Shown: in pieces, positions 23,501 to 37,641 of the stretch
Layout: every line of letters starts with the position of its first letter
How positions within the stretch are numbered: the stretch's first letter is position 1
Origin: Helochares maculicollis
Taxonomy: Eukaryota; Arthropoda; Insecta; Coleoptera; Hydrophilidae
Direction of reading: 5' to 3'
Length of the DNA stretch: 59,124 bases
NCBI GenBank assembly: GCA_033557835.1
Contig: JAWQRO010000093.1
Location: 1-59,124, forward strand
Program-made: the position numbers and the translations under genes
Notes under the pieces: model-generated
Told to the model about the DNA's origin: nothing
Databases searched by the model: none
What the model saw: only the letters and a program-made list of their open reading frames with translations

Positions 23501-26500
23501 AATTATGTAAAGTTTCAGCTCAAAATTATGACAATTGAAACTTGTTTTTACTTTTGCATCGCATGTTAGCGTTTGGCGTTTTTTTTTTAATTATTAATTG
23601 TAGGTACTTTTATACAGTATTTATTTGGGAATGTTGAATGGAGACTACATTTTTATAATTAAATTTATTCATTATTTCCTATGGATTTTTGTCTCTAAAT
23701 CATTGAATTGGCGTGATATTAATATGTGGCAGATTTAGAAGGTTGTAAGAATAGATGCTGATGTCGTCTCTGGTATATTTTATAACAGAAGCAACACTAA
23801 CTCCGATTCACTAGCAATTACTCGTATTTTAATTATTAATCCAACGATTTCATTTTGCACATAGGTTGTCTTGGTGGTAGGATTCTCCTTTTAATAATAG
23901 ACGCTAACTCACGAATCCATTTGTAAGGCAGCTGATTAATACACGAGTAGCTTTTTTAAAATTTTCAGAGCTAACATTAACTGCAATATATTGGTATATT
24001 TGTTTAAGTTTATTTATTTGAAGGATTAAAATAATTAAAAAAAAAACACTTTGAAATTAAAAAACAAGCTTTCTGCACAAGTGGTTCCCATTCTCACTTA
24101 TTGAAGCAAAACATTTTAGTTGATTGATTCTAAATTATGAAATAAACCAAATGAACATTTAATTAAAAGGGATCGATTGGTAGAGAAATATCTTATTGTA
24201 AATAGAATTTTTCACGTACCTGCCATCATATTAAAACAAGTAATATAAATGAAATTTAGAAATAATTACTCCACTGTAATGATGAATGCAACATAACTGG
24301 TTTTATCAGAGTAGTTATTAACAGAAATAAACAGCAACTAGCAAAGTAAAACTCGTTAATAAAGTGTAATTTTATGAACTAATGATTCAGGATCTGGGTA
24401 AGAATCAAAAAGTTACACATGCATTATTCTAAAATTAATGAGGCATGAGCATAGTCAAGTGATAACAATCCCGATTAAAAAATGGCCGTAAATAAATATC
24501 ATGCAAATATTGTTTGATGCAGAATTTGGAGTCAGTAATAAACTATTAAAATATAAATAATCAAACCATATAATGACACAAAATATTTGAAACATAGAAT
24601 TATTAAATTTAGAAATCCACTTACCAGTTCCTTTCATAGCCTTATCACTAGAAGCGTAACTATTTATAGTTGACAAACTTTCTTGAAACCTTGCGTTATT
24701 TAAGCCGACAATATTGCCAAGCATCTGAGAGACTGATATTATAACTTGCAAGTGTACTCTAGTAAGCCCCTTCCTTCCAGTAAATTCAAAGTTGCTCCTC
24801 ATCAACAAATAAAGTATAGCACAAGACTCTTGCCTTACAGGAGGCAATCTACTGTTACAGCACCTCAACAGTTCGTAGCACAAACGACCACATAACAAGG
24901 CATTACCTGCAAAACGAGATTTCAATAAAAATTCACTTGTTTACTATACCGTTAAAAGAAAAAGTAGATTAAAATAATTTTGTTAGCCATTACTTTTAAA
25001 TTGCTTCCTTTTACCACTTGTTCAGGAAGCGTGATAAAACAAAATGAGCTCACTTAAATATCGATTGTCCAGAATTATTGCATAAAAAATGCGGAGCAAT
25101 ATTTTAGAAGGGGGATAAAACTAATTGTTTAAGCTAAAAAAGTATTTGCAGAGGTATATAAAGATAATTTTTGAAGCTACATAATATATCTTAGAATGTG
25201 ACTAAAAATAATCATGCAAGGTAAATGAAAAATAAACATTTAAGCAACTATCATATTAAAGTAAACAGTAGTTGGACAGATATTAACTTTGTGGTTTTTA
25301 TAACTAGATAAAGAGAATGCGACAATTTTAAATATTTACTATTGGCTGCTTACCTTGAAATAAAATAGATGAATAATTGTTAACAAAAGCTCGAAGAGAT
25401 GCAAAAATATGTTTGAACAAATTTTCGCTTTGCCCAATTTGCAAGAAAGACAAGTAAATATCAACTATTTTCTTTAATATTGCATTATCTCCCTCGTTGA
25501 TCAATAAGTTCTTCCGAAAATGCATGCAATAGAGGCCTACATAATCAAGGATGACCAAGCCAATCTCGCTCGCCAAGTGCTGCTCAAGAATTGCTTGTTG
25601 TTTCTTGGAGACCTCATTTTCTGTAGTAACTAAACTTTCTCTGTTTACGGTGTGGATGACGAGTGTGCTGGTGTTCTCGTGCATAAATTCTGAGGGATTC
25701 ATTCTTGCTGGGAGTGTATGTGCTTTTGTCGGTTTCGCTTTAACATTATCTGGAACATTATTTTTAATGACAACCACATTCCTCTTCCCAACATATTTGA
25801 AGCAACTCAGACTCATTTCCAATACTATAAAGAAGTTTAGAACGTCCAGTTCGTTAGTCTTTTGCCACCAAGATATTATCTGCTCCTCGCCTACATATTT
25901 GACTACAAACAGAAAAATGAGGAGCATATCCTTAACCTCACTTGGCTGCAGTTTATCGTATCTGTGCATATGCGAGGATTGCGTAACGCTCAGACCACGC
26001 CGGTGCGATTTCACTTCACCATTTTTGATGCTTTCATCTCTACATTCACGAATGATTGTTGTTTCTTGCGATACTAAAGATTGGTTGTCTCCGGAAAGTG
26101 TTGATATATCTGATTCCAAGCTCATAGAACTGTGACCGTTCATCATAGCTGAGGAAACGATATATATTAGTGCACCAGATAGGCAGCAAATTGTTCTGGA
26201 AAAAACTATCACATATTGTAATAAAGATACTTACTCTGTCCAGCAATGGCATCAAAGAATGCAGAATTCCTCAAGTGCATTGGACTATCTTTATCTATGT
26301 GCAAGGTAATCCTATGGCTTCGAGGAGTATCACTTGAAGCAGCAGATATAGAACCCTTGCCGAATAAATAGGAACTGCTGGTGGATATCCGGTTAGCCGA
26401 TACGCTGCCACCAGCTGCCATATCTTCCTGCTTCTCAATTACATTCAAACGATTCAAATTTTCCAAAACCACAGTTAACCAAGGCACATAAATCATAGCT

Positions 26501-29500
26501 ATTCGACTCATTTGCCCCTTGTTTTGATACCTATCATCCAGTTCGTGTTTCGCCAGTAAATTCCTCAAAGTATTCAAGGCTATTTTTCTAATATGGGTAA
26601 CTTCGTTCAAGGAGGTTTTCACCTCTTGCAAAAGGAGTCCTACCAAAAAATGGTGTTTACAAAATTCTTCTGATAAACAAAACTCTTGGAAAAAGTCGGG
26701 TGATCGGTTCTTTGGTGAAATGCTCGAATGGGGTAACGGTAAATTCAATATAATAAAATGCTCATGACTACAAATTATTTCTAGAAACGTAAACTTATAC
26801 TCTTGAAGCACTCTGGTATCCCCTGGGTTGAACTTTTCTATGTACATATTTATTAGTTTGAATACAAAGCCTCTGTCCATTAGAGATAGGCCTTTCTTCA
26901 GGAAGTTGGCGATACTTTTGTTCAACTCCTGGGTTTCCACAGGCATGGTCTCGTATTTGCTCAGAATATATGGTATTAAAACTTGCTGCATTGTTTCGAT
27001 CTTGTGCAAGAATTCGGTAGAGAAGCGTTCGTTGCGGTGCATTTTAATTCGTCCGGTTGTCAGCAAATGTTGAGCCATACTTTTAATGATAACATCAAAA
27101 AAGAATCCAGAATGATGCATGAACTTGTTGACAACAAGAAAATCCGTGTTGTTAGGATGCAAAATTATGGGTAGGTGTTTGCACATTTCTTCATGTACAG
27201 TCGTGGGTCGCTTTGTTTCCGGTGTTACGAATACGTACTTGACATACGCCTGTAAGATCTCTTTGCGACCTGCCTCAAAAACCATATTGACTAAATTAAT
27301 AAGCACCCGGATTATATTTAAGCCTATTTCATCACTAGTCGTGACTACCAATAGAGTGAATAACTGATTCAGAAGGGTTGGTAGGAACGTAATTAAAGTA
27401 GTGCCTTGTATGGCATGTAGCGCTTTAAGAATTTTACAGGTTTCGGTTTCTGCTGGTTGAGCTGATGGTTTTGGATCTAATAACCGCTCGGCATGTAGGA
27501 ACAAGTTAAATAAATGCTGATCTTTTGTGTTGACACTCGACACTAAATTGAAGGAAACGGAAAATATCGCTCTTTGACCGTCTATCCATGAAATTTCTGG
27601 CCCTGCGTTCTGAAATATTTGGAAAAATAATCAATAATTAGAATTGTATGTTTCTGTAGAACTAATGCACATTTGATATTGCTTCAAAATTATTTGTTAC
27701 AGAGGAGCCAATATTGAACTTTCAATCAAATTTTTTAGTCTAATTCTATTGTTGCTGATCCCAAATGCTAAATTCAATCCTGCCCAACTCTACAATTTTT
27801 GTACAACAATTTAAATCAGCCCACCTATTACCCAAAGAGTTACGTATTACTTCTAAATAATGAGGGCTAGTATTTACACATAATTTGTGAAGCATTCAAT
27901 TTGTTGTATTAGGATGCATTACGAATGCATGAAATATTTTATATTGAAATACTATTTGCCTGCAGGGCAGCAAATCACCTATTTTCTAGTCATAATTTTT
28001 CTTCATAGTTCAAATGCTTGTGTTCCGATCATTTATGTAAAAATTTGTAGTTGAGGCTACTAATTGATAAAGGAAAGTTGGGTTCTTCAAAACATATCGC
28101 ACAGTTCAAATGTTCTGTTTAAATTAACATTGATGACTTGGAAAGCTGGTAGGGTTATCCTAAGGGGGAGATATTTACAGAATCTTGTCCAACCTATCCT
28201 TAGTGCGAGGGATTTGGCAATATTATCACTGTGGATGTATGTTCTGGTGAAGGTGACATTATGTTTATCAAATAGAAAACTTATTTGGAACTGTTTTAAG
28301 AACCCAGTGTAATTAATAAAAAAAGTTGTGTTAACTTACCCCTCGTCCAAGACCAAAAGGATGAACAGAAAGATATCCTGGTGGTAAATTTGCGGAAACT
28401 GGGACTGTCTGTACATCAACGTTTAATTTGCCTCTCTGTAGTAATGGAATCCATGCGTATCCAATGCAAGCTTCAATGCCATTCTCTCGTTTTTTAGAAA
28501 TATCACAGGATATATGATAAAATGTAAATAGTAAGTGATGTGATGGTTGTATGTTTGTAGGAAGCTTTATTTTGATTTCTTCATACCACATGGGCATGGT
28601 GTTGTGATGTAATACAGCACAAGATGCACGGGTGACAAAAACTTGTTGCCCAGGTCGTCCATATATACACTAAAACAGCAAATTATCAATAAATTAATTT
28701 ATTTTCTGCAAAAAATTAATTTATTTTGTATAATGAATTCATTTATTGTATGTAATACATTAATTTATACTAGCAAATTATGTTCTATTTTAATTTTCAG
28801 ACATTAAGGTGCATCGAACTTACTGGTAGTGATTTCGCATTTTCACCATCATTTTCTCGTACTTCTATAATACAGGCAATATTCCTGGCCCTAGCAAATA
28901 CTTTCTGTGTGTCAAAATTCAGTAGATTAGGATAGACATAAAGATGATTTATAAATGTTGTGTATGGATGGACTTCCAAGACATTGGTGCCTTCAAATTC
29001 GGTTATTTCTACAGTTGGCTCATTCTTGGGAGGTATTGAAAATGGTTTTAATGGAGATAATGAGGTAGTTAAACAATCTGAAATAATTATTTAAATTATG
29101 AAAGTAAATTTTTAATTGCTAAACTATAAATGGGTTATTTTCATGATCAATTTATTGATCAACTCTGTTAAACAGATTTAATTCTAAGCAGTTGCTATTA
29201 TACATTATTTTAGGATGCATCAAAGCAAGCTAGGGAATTTCTAATCGACCATAAATTTTCCTCAATACTAAATATAAAACAATTAAGTCTAAATCACAAT
29301 ACTAGATATATGAACTAAATTTATCTTGATTCATGAAACATTAATACAAGTTCAAATTCCATTTTTTTAACCACGAAACTCCAATTTCCTTTTGTGGTCA
29401 ATATAATATTTCATTGGTCGACAATAAATCATTGTCGACAAAAAAATGCTTTGTTCAATAAAAACTAATTAACATTAACAAAAATTTGCGTCAAAACACT

Positions 29501-32500
29501 AATTTAGTGGCTCAGACATTGTAATGACTATCCTTTTATCATTATACATAAGAAATAATTAACATTGACTACTTTTACATCTTGCCCTGGTATTAAATAT
29601 GATACTTAGATGATATGCATGTTACAGTTACAAAAATAGAATCATTTAAAAGTTGTTAAGGTTCATAATAATGAACTCATCTGATATATAACATTTAAAA
29701 TTTTGCTAACTAGTGTCAACCAAATACCAACTGTGTTTGCTAAACTCCTATTAAATATCACAATTGGTATAAAAAGAATTGCACAGGCAGCAAGCAATCT
29801 ACTTTTCAATATATGTAGTGCCTAATTACACCAAAACATCTACTTTTGAGAAACTACTTACTATCGGGTAAATCACGCAAAGCTTCAATTTTTATTTTTA
29901 TAGTGCCAGGTATCACAGTCAATTTACTAAATTTATCTGGTTTCCTATATTCCGACAACAGTTTTAACAATTCTTCATCAGTTAATTTATTTCCCTCTTG
30001 CCGGTAAATAGCCGGGAATTCTGACAAAGTATCTAATTCATTGCTGTATAGCCTAAAAACAAACATATAATCAGAACACTTCGAAAATAAATTACACAGG
30101 GTTAAAAAAAGCCCCGCAAATATCGCAGATAGATTTTCAATAAACCAGGTTTTTAAAAACTAAACCACTGTAAATAAAAATCACTAAATAAATGATTTGA
30201 AAATATTCACTTACCTAAATAAAGGTCTAGCAGTCCATGCAAATGGCATCCGATAGTTTCCTAATCGTTGACAACAAGTCACAATATTTTTTTGTACTTT
30301 GAAAGCAGCTTTTGCATCTTTTGTGGCACGGACGTACGGTTCACTGCTTTGGCAAATTCCACCCTGCAATACTTTTTCTATTCGTACAACTAGGAAAATA
30401 TCCGAATGGGCGCTGGTTATATTAAGGATCGCTTGTTTCGGATAATGTATCCAATCATCGGGAATATTGTCAGGAAGATCAGTTTTTATGCTATCACAAT
30501 CATTTGCATGCTCTAAAGGTGGCAACATGTTGCGAACGCTGGGATTATTTACATCAAAGTGGAAATTTTCAGTCAGTTTTCTGCCGCTTTTGGCGTCAAA
30601 CAGGCACAATGAAGTGTGGTATGGCTCTATTTGGCAAAGGGTCTCCTTCTCATCCATGGGTATTTGAAACTTAAATTTAATGCTGTCACATTTAATCAAC
30701 ACTCGATTTCCGAATATTTCTTTATAAGGTTCTACTTGTTCAGGACTAGATACTTGCGATTTTAGGTTATTCGTTAAATAAGGGTAAAGTGTAAAAAGTT
30801 TTAATCTATTTTCTTTACGTGCCGATGCTATACTAACTTCTGTTTCACGAGCGTATTTATTGAGCTGAGGGTTCATGCTTTGCTCTAAACCCTTTAACGT
30901 TCCGTATGGTTGTACTTGGGGCGAGGGAGGTGGAGACGCTCTTTCTCTTTCTAAAGAAGCGGCACGTTTTTCTTCTTGAATTTTGTTTTGCTGCAAAACC
31001 GAACTTAATTTTGCTAACCAGTCTTTGAATTCATTTTCGTTTTCTGCTGCCAGGACGTAAGATTTATGCCCCGCTGTCATTCGCAGCTCAAAACAGTACT
31101 TCCCTCGTTTAGAATTCTGCACAACGTCGGTGCAAAAATCCATGACTATGGTAACTTTAGCTTCGCCCTTCTTTTCGTCTTTATGAAACTGCAATATGTA
31201 CGTGCCATCGACTTCTTGTCGTAAATAACAGTATCGTCTTTTGAAATTTTTAGAGCCTATGTTGACAAACATTCGTTCTGACCCGATTTCCGGCCCCTTC
31301 ATTAGATAGCCCTCTTTAGTGATGCCATCAATTCGAGTTTTTATGTCATCCGCCGCATCTGTATCGATATCAATTTCATAATTTTCTTCCTTTAGCTCTT
31401 GAGGCTTGGGTAGTTTTGGCAATTCAGAATAAGTCCCAGAGTAGCCACTGTATTTGTAATGAACTAGGTTCCAGCTACAAGAGTAGCTATTGATGCACTG
31501 TTTTGTAAATAACGAGCAATCTTCTGTCTCTGCTTTTTGTGGGACTGTTGGATTAGTTGTTCGATATCGTCTTGGCCGCACTGTTTGCTATAATAACAAA
31601 ATTTACCTGTTACAGTATTGAACATGACTATAATAACATGGAATTGCCTATTATTAATTTAAATTATGTGCCTATTATTATTTTAAAGAGCTACCATAAT
31701 TAATTTGCTGCTTATGATCACCTTGTAATATTAATCTAAATGTGTTACAAGTCATTTCCTTTGATCTTAATGACTTCCCTTTTAGATAAATATACAAGAG
31801 ACCTTGCATCTGTTGCACTAATTAAATCGTTATATAAATAAAGATGAATTTGTTCGTAATTTGCAGGCACCCCTGCTACTTGTATGAAATTGCTTTATTT
31901 TAGTAAGTCAGTCTTGATAAAATAACTAAAAAGCTATACTTACAGAGATGTCATCGGGAGGATACAATAAAAGTTCTCGTTGCGGATCATTTTGCAGTAA
32001 GGTTTTGTTTTTCAATATGAAGTTTTCAAAATCTAAAGGTTCGACAAGCTGAGGTTTATTCTGCAATAAAAAATAATTTCATTGACACATATGGTGTTTA
32101 AAATTTTATGTCTTATGCATGCCGAGCTTCATGGGACATTAAGTTTACAACAAAGTGTAAATTTTCATTTTATTATATACTAATGTGTGTTAGCAGATAA
32201 CAAAAATATATTTGTTTTGACTCATTATCAAGTTTAACTACTCAAATACATTAAATATTATGTAGGCAAAAAAGTGGCTTCAGAAGATATTACCATTTGC
32301 TAAGAAATTAATTAGCCAAATTATATAGCAATCTACTTCTATCCTAGATACTTTAAATAACAAAGTTTAATAATCATGCTCACAAATCACTTACAAAATC
32401 AGTTTCCATTTGTAGGAAACCAGTTTTAATAGTGCTATCACCATACAGTTATTACATAAACACAAAATGCAATTTCACTCACTGACGAAGATTTTGTTTA

Positions 32501-35500
32501 GACCAAAGCTAAGAATATGTAGATCATAAACAACATAGAAACAGACCAGAGCCAGCAGCAGTGCTACTGTCAATAAGAAATGCAATTTCACATAAATATT
32601 TAAGTTTAGTATAGCTTAATCTGGGGCAATTTTAAGTGTCATGGGAATGTTTAGAAAGTTGCAAAAAAGTAGCAAACAATGGATATTTATTTATTTATAT
32701 TATATAGCTGGTATCTCAGGGAAATTAAAACATTATTAATCCCTTTGTTGTGCTCTCGGCACATAAATTAATTGGTAACTGTATTCAAAAGGATCTTTTA
32801 TGTGCATTACATGCCAAATTTCACTCTTAGCTATGTTAATGTGTTAGAATCGATATTTTATATCCAATGAGTATGAGATTTTTTGCTTTCTTTGGGGAAT
32901 TGCAAGAGCACATTTGTTCGCTTGACAAATAGTTAAGACTCAGAATGTATAAATTTAGACAATTTCGTCTTGATAACATTTATGCAATTTAATTACCAAT
33001 ATTAAGAATAAGACTTGTAGACGAACTTTCCTGATCGTTAATAATTTATCTTCCTGCTTGAAATTTTATGTAAGGAGGGCCTATGCAATTTTTTTAATCA
33101 GCATAAAACAACAATTATTCATTGAGGAGATTGTATTACTAAAATAATACATGTTTGCTTGGTTTTGATTCCAGCTGGTAGCTAAATTTTATAAATCTGT
33201 CGATACTTTGCATTTCATTTTTGTCTACAATTATTGTTTGCAATACTTTTCTAATTAACCAGATAAGTGTGGGGATATCTTTACAAAGCGGCCCCCAGTG
33301 TGTGTTGTGATAATCAAGCGATGACGGATATACTCGTCAAACATAAAGTAAGTAGCGCTGTTGAAATATTGGGACAAAAAGACGACTTTATTTTAGAAAA
33401 CGAACAATGTTATTAGTAATATTTACACAGTTGCTCAACATAATTATAAATTTACACATAATGAATGCAAAACTTAGAAAAAATCAAATATTTACACAAA
33501 ATAAGAATTTAAACTGTTTCTGTCAAGTGAAAACAAAAACGTTTAGTGGCACTTTAGACATCGGACATCAATACCGAGATGCTTTTATAATATATTTTTT
33601 TTAACAAGCAGAACATCTTCCCGAAGGATTTGTTGTTGTTGAAATGTCCGGTATGTAATCCGGGAAATGTTTCACGATCAAGCGTGAAACATTAAATGTC
33701 ATTGGGCGGGAATGTGATAATTTTTGCCATTCGATGGGATATGATACAACTGTATCCTCAATATATTCTAATAAAACGTTTACTCTGGTTAATTTTCTAC
33801 CTTCATGTTATACATTAAATATGAATTTAAACATATAACACCTAAATGATGGTGATTTTTTCTTGCCGTTGAGTATGCAATAATTATGCCATCACTTGTA
33901 TCTACTCCACTCGAAAACTAAGCAGTAAAAAAAGTGAGACAAATCAAGATGAAAATCGGGATAATCAAAGATCCAGTGTTGTTGCACTCCTTACGAGTTA
34001 GCTCTCCAGAAATTATAATTCCTACTGAAATTTTTTATAATTTTAATTTTTGTTTCATTTCATCTTGACCTCTAAACATTTGAAACTTTACGAATATAAT
34101 CTAGTTTTCGCCAGATTTACAATTTAAATATCAAATTTTATACATGACGAATATAGTCATCTTGACACAAAATTTTGCCACACGACCACTTATTAAACTG
34201 TTATAGAATTAGTAACTGCTAATGTTAATTATTAAAACAATGTATTTTCATCGAATTTGATCAAAATGTATTTAAATAATTTATTTTATCAATATAACAG
34301 ATCCGAAACTGCATGTTTATATGTTCTTAAGTATTAAACAATACATTTTTTGCATTTACACAAAACAAATTGTTCACTACAAGTTTGCGTAAATGACAAC
34401 AAAGTTTATTCATCAGTAAAAATACAAAATTGTTAAGTGCCCAATAGTGTGTAACGATCATCCTACCAAAAAAGTTAACTCTTTAAAACATGTAGCACCT
34501 GTATCAAAGATAAATTCATAGATGGTTTTAGAAAGAGAAAACAATTGAGGTCTGCAAATTCAGAATTATTATTTTTAAGACGTTTTTTTATACGATTTAA
34601 TTTTCTGGGAACATATTGTTTTGCATGAAATAAAAAATAGCATTTTTTAAAGGATTACTACAAATTGGTTCTCATAAAATGAGAATAAAAAGGACAGTGA
34701 ATGTATATGCCTTAAGCAGAGCCGAGTGGAGTTGATAGTGACTTCTATATTACTAAGATGTGGGTTATAGAAACGTCGATATTTGAGTATAAGAGATTTT
34801 TTTTTAAAGTACAAATTTTACATAAATTGTAACAATACTACTAAACTCATAAAGCTTTCCACCTTATTTTGCATTGATAAATTCAATTTATTAATTTATA
34901 AAAATATTTAAACGACATTAAACTATGAGCAATGAGCATTTTTATATAAACCACGAGACTCATTGGATTTGAAAAATCTAAATATTTTGCGGCTCTAGCA
35001 TTAACGTTTTGTAAGAAGTTTGTATATCTACAAAACCATCATTTCACATCCGTAAATTTGATTTTCAAAAAAATACAAAGCACGTAATACCTTACTTTTA
35101 AAGAACATTCCAATTCCAAAGTTCTTATTTCTAGAGTTTGCGAGTTTAGACCTAGAGTCATTTTTATAAAAAAATATTTAAATTGTTTCCAAAATAAAAC
35201 ATATCCCATGCTTTTTATATTTCAAAGTTGTATCAAAGTAGAAATTATACAAGTAGTTAATGTGATCTTTATGTCAAAATATTTGATATCTGTAATGCAC
35301 ATATGATAAATTATTGTGCAGTTAAAACTTGTTAATGGCCAAAAAATAAAATACTAGAAAACTTAAATGCTAGGGAATAAGCAAGCTCCAGAAGATTCCC
35401 CAAATTGTTTAGTAATTAAAACCAATAGCTGGGGGAAAAGTTGCTTTAGGAAATCAACTCCGGAAAATCAAATACACAATTTTCAATCCTGTATTTTTAA

Positions 35501-36255
35501 GTAATTTCAATCAATTCAATGAGATCCTGTCTAAATAATGGATAGCTTGAATGAAACGATTTATGCAATTGCTAGTTATAATGTTCGTATTTTGCTAAAA
35601 AAATTACATTTTGCCGATTTTGTTGGCTATTACATGTACATAAATAAACTCAAATATAACTAAAAGCATTCACAATAACAATTTAATTATCTATTTACTA
35701 ATGAATGAATCAGACACTATATTTAAATAGCATTAACACACTTCCATTCAATTATCAGCATCCTGTATGTAAAGTGCACTTCATTCAAATTTAACCAAAT
35801 GTCAAAAGAGGCACTTGCATACATAAATAATCCTCGTACAAAACGAATTTGATATCAGACCAAACAAGTTCACAATAAATACTCTATTTCTGATAGTATC
35901 CATAGCAATAAATTGCGTTTATAGTAAACAAAAACCGTGCTAAAATAGCCTACTACGTTTGGGAGGATTTACGACGTCGTCCTTAATCAAAGTGGGCGTA
36001 ACAATATAAAGATGTCATTAAGCAATTATGTAATGAAAGTAGAACAATTGAAAGCAGCATGAGACTGTATCAACTGTCGTGTGATACTTTAATATGTATG
36101 TAGGTTTAATTTAAGAACCCTTCCTCTAGTTTAAATCGAGACAAATCTTCACTTACATGCACAGTGGTCTCTTTAACGACTTGCGAGACAGTTTCTCTTA
36201 GCTGAGCTGCCGTTCCAGGCTTCCCTAAACTTTTAGCAAATTTCCTTTCACTCAT
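20572..36255 (-). CDS. Ziz: Zizimin, DOCK-D family guanine exchange factor (DOCK9/10/11-like)
   Basis: Coding exons read downward: 36255-36157, 32060-31944, 31587-30215, 30052-29862, 29077-28824, 28669-28340, 27609-26235, 26148-25354, 24906-24625, 22314-22106, 21861-20572. Phases agree throughout, giving about 2104 aa; vertebrate DOCK9/11 are about 2070. Order: conserved N-terminus (MSERKFAKSLGKPGTAAQLR), PH domain (about 161-272), which marks the D subfamily, DHR1/C2 domain (about 632-790, NHLYVYP...), long helical middle, and C-terminal DHR2 GEF domain with the VQVNAGPLAYA loop (about 1992-2002) that carries the nucleotide-sensor Val. Family members activate Cdc42 and/or Rac at membranes to organise actin. 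The donor after exon 10 (gttcgt) is weak, but homology fixes the join. Confidence 0.92.
22600..22900 (-). repeat. Dispersed repeat family, copy 2 (inverted)
   Basis: Read on the minus strand it shares landmarks with 15385-15800: taaacagg then acttccgg, tcaaaagttgat, aaatttcatc, ctctaactcaaa, ggtctgaccgctat and the terminal tacatacacacaca tract. The copies differ by substitutions and small indels, so the family is old. It lies in a Zizimin intron. Confidence 0.65.
23076..23130 (+). repeat. tRNA-like A/B box pair, possible SINE head
   Basis: TGGCCCAGTGG at 23076-23086 matches the Pol III A-box consensus TRGCNNAGYGG exactly. AATTCTAGTCT at 23120-23130 is a degenerate B box, 34 nt downstream, as in tRNA genes. 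No full cloverleaf with paired acceptor stem is evident, so a tRNA-derived SINE head or tRNA relic is more likely than a functional tRNA. Confidence 0.4.
32061..36156 (-). other. Zizimin intron 1 (about 4.1 kb)
   Basis: Separates the 33-codon first exon from the body of the gene. AT-rich, with no coding exon recognised on either strand. A large first intron is a usual place for enhancers or alternative promoters, but none can be identified by eye. Confidence 0.6.
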
Positions 36256-37641
36256 CTTCAACTTGTCAACCACGTATTATTAATAAACATTTTTCATAAT
36301 TAACACCCATTTCGACGGCCAATCGACCGATTGAACACAAACTCTATTCCACGGATAGCGCGATGATAGTGAAACTTGTTATAAAATGAAAGTAACCAAA
36401 CTTAACCTTCAGATATCTGCATTTTATTTACAATATACGGGACACATCATTTGCATGCATTCGCTTTATTAAAAGGCACGTGCAACGAACGGCTAATGTT
36501 AATTACTAGTTTGGTTTTAAATCTTCTTGTGCGTATTATTTTTTCAAAAATGAATGTGGGGGGAAAGCGCTTTGTGAAGCACTTATGACAGGCAGTGGCT
36601 AAGGTATCGTCACATATGCGCCCAGCATGCGCCGATGATGTGCGCCGCCCAAATGCTTTCACTGCCGAAAAGTGGATTTTAGGCGCGCTGACCCATTTTG
36701 CAAATTCTTAGGTGGAGATCTATGTAGAATGGAAATTGCTTTTTTTCCTATTTTTTATTGCTTCGTTTTTAATTGATCGGTGATCTATAATTTAGATGAA
36801 AGATGTTTGTCCGTTATATAAAGCAATGTAGTAATTATGTCTGCAGGTATGTTCCAAACACACCTACACATAATCTACATATGAAATGATAATGTTAAAT
36901 GCAGATAAAATAAGGCTCTGTAATCTTTGTTAGACATGAATTTATAGGAAATACATTCCGTGTGGTACTTTCTATGAAAAACTGAGTACTGTACAATCAG
37001 TTCACCTCGACTTAATTGTAAGATTTACATTTTTCTGAGGATGCAATTATTTGAGAAATAAACCACGAATAGCATTATACTTTTCATTAAACTTCGTTAG
37101 GGGTTGAAACGATGGGGCAAACAGCATCCATACCAACAACATTTCAGTGTCATGCAAATATACTACAAAATTATTATTATTAAAAGTGTTCCCATCAAAG
37201 AAATTTTAAAAATCACATGTCTGTCACCACGTTCTTATTTTATAAATTCATATACAAATCAGAATAAATGATTTGCAAAATTTCTTACAGTGGCCGTTCA
37301 GGTTAAAATCTGCACCTTAACATACTTATGATTGTCAACACAGATTTTAACATATTTAATACGAACACATATAAAGCTGAAACCTAAATTACAGGTATGT
37401 AAAAACATTTAACCTTTGGTGGAAAACGCAGCAAATGCTCACTTGGAAAATTTGAATTTCAAATGTGCCGCCTGGCAACATGACCAACAGATTTGTTTAG
37501 TTATTTTAGGCCTGGCTCTAATTTTAGCTCTTCGAATCGCCGATGATGTAAATAAGTACATATAAAATGTGTCAAAAGCGGAAAAGTAATTTTTTTGTCT
37601 GAAACTCTGTGACCCCCTAAAATAATAACGTCATCACAACA
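36256..37641. promoter_or_regulatory. Head-to-head promoter region of Zizimin and the PP2C gene
   Basis: 1386 bp separate the two divergent start codons. A less AT-rich patch lies at about 36540-36700 (tgcgcccagcatgcgccg and nearby), unlike the flanking AT-rich sequence, and a CACGTG occurs near 36478. Just before the PP2C ATG is a CRE-like half site (aacgtcatcac). No TATA box stands out. The minus-strand open frame at 36447-36662 is probably a by-product of the GC patch. Confidence 0.4.

Larger units (their letters stand above)
22315..24624 (-). other. Zizimin intron 9, carrying repeat insertions
   Basis: 2.3-kb intron between exons 9 and 10. It contains the inverted dispersed repeat (22600-22900) and the tRNA-like SINE head (23076-23130). 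The rest is AT-rich and featureless. Confidence 0.7.

Noticed and set aside
25551..26135. 194-codon plus-strand open frame
   Set aside because: Antisense shadow of Zizimin exon 8.
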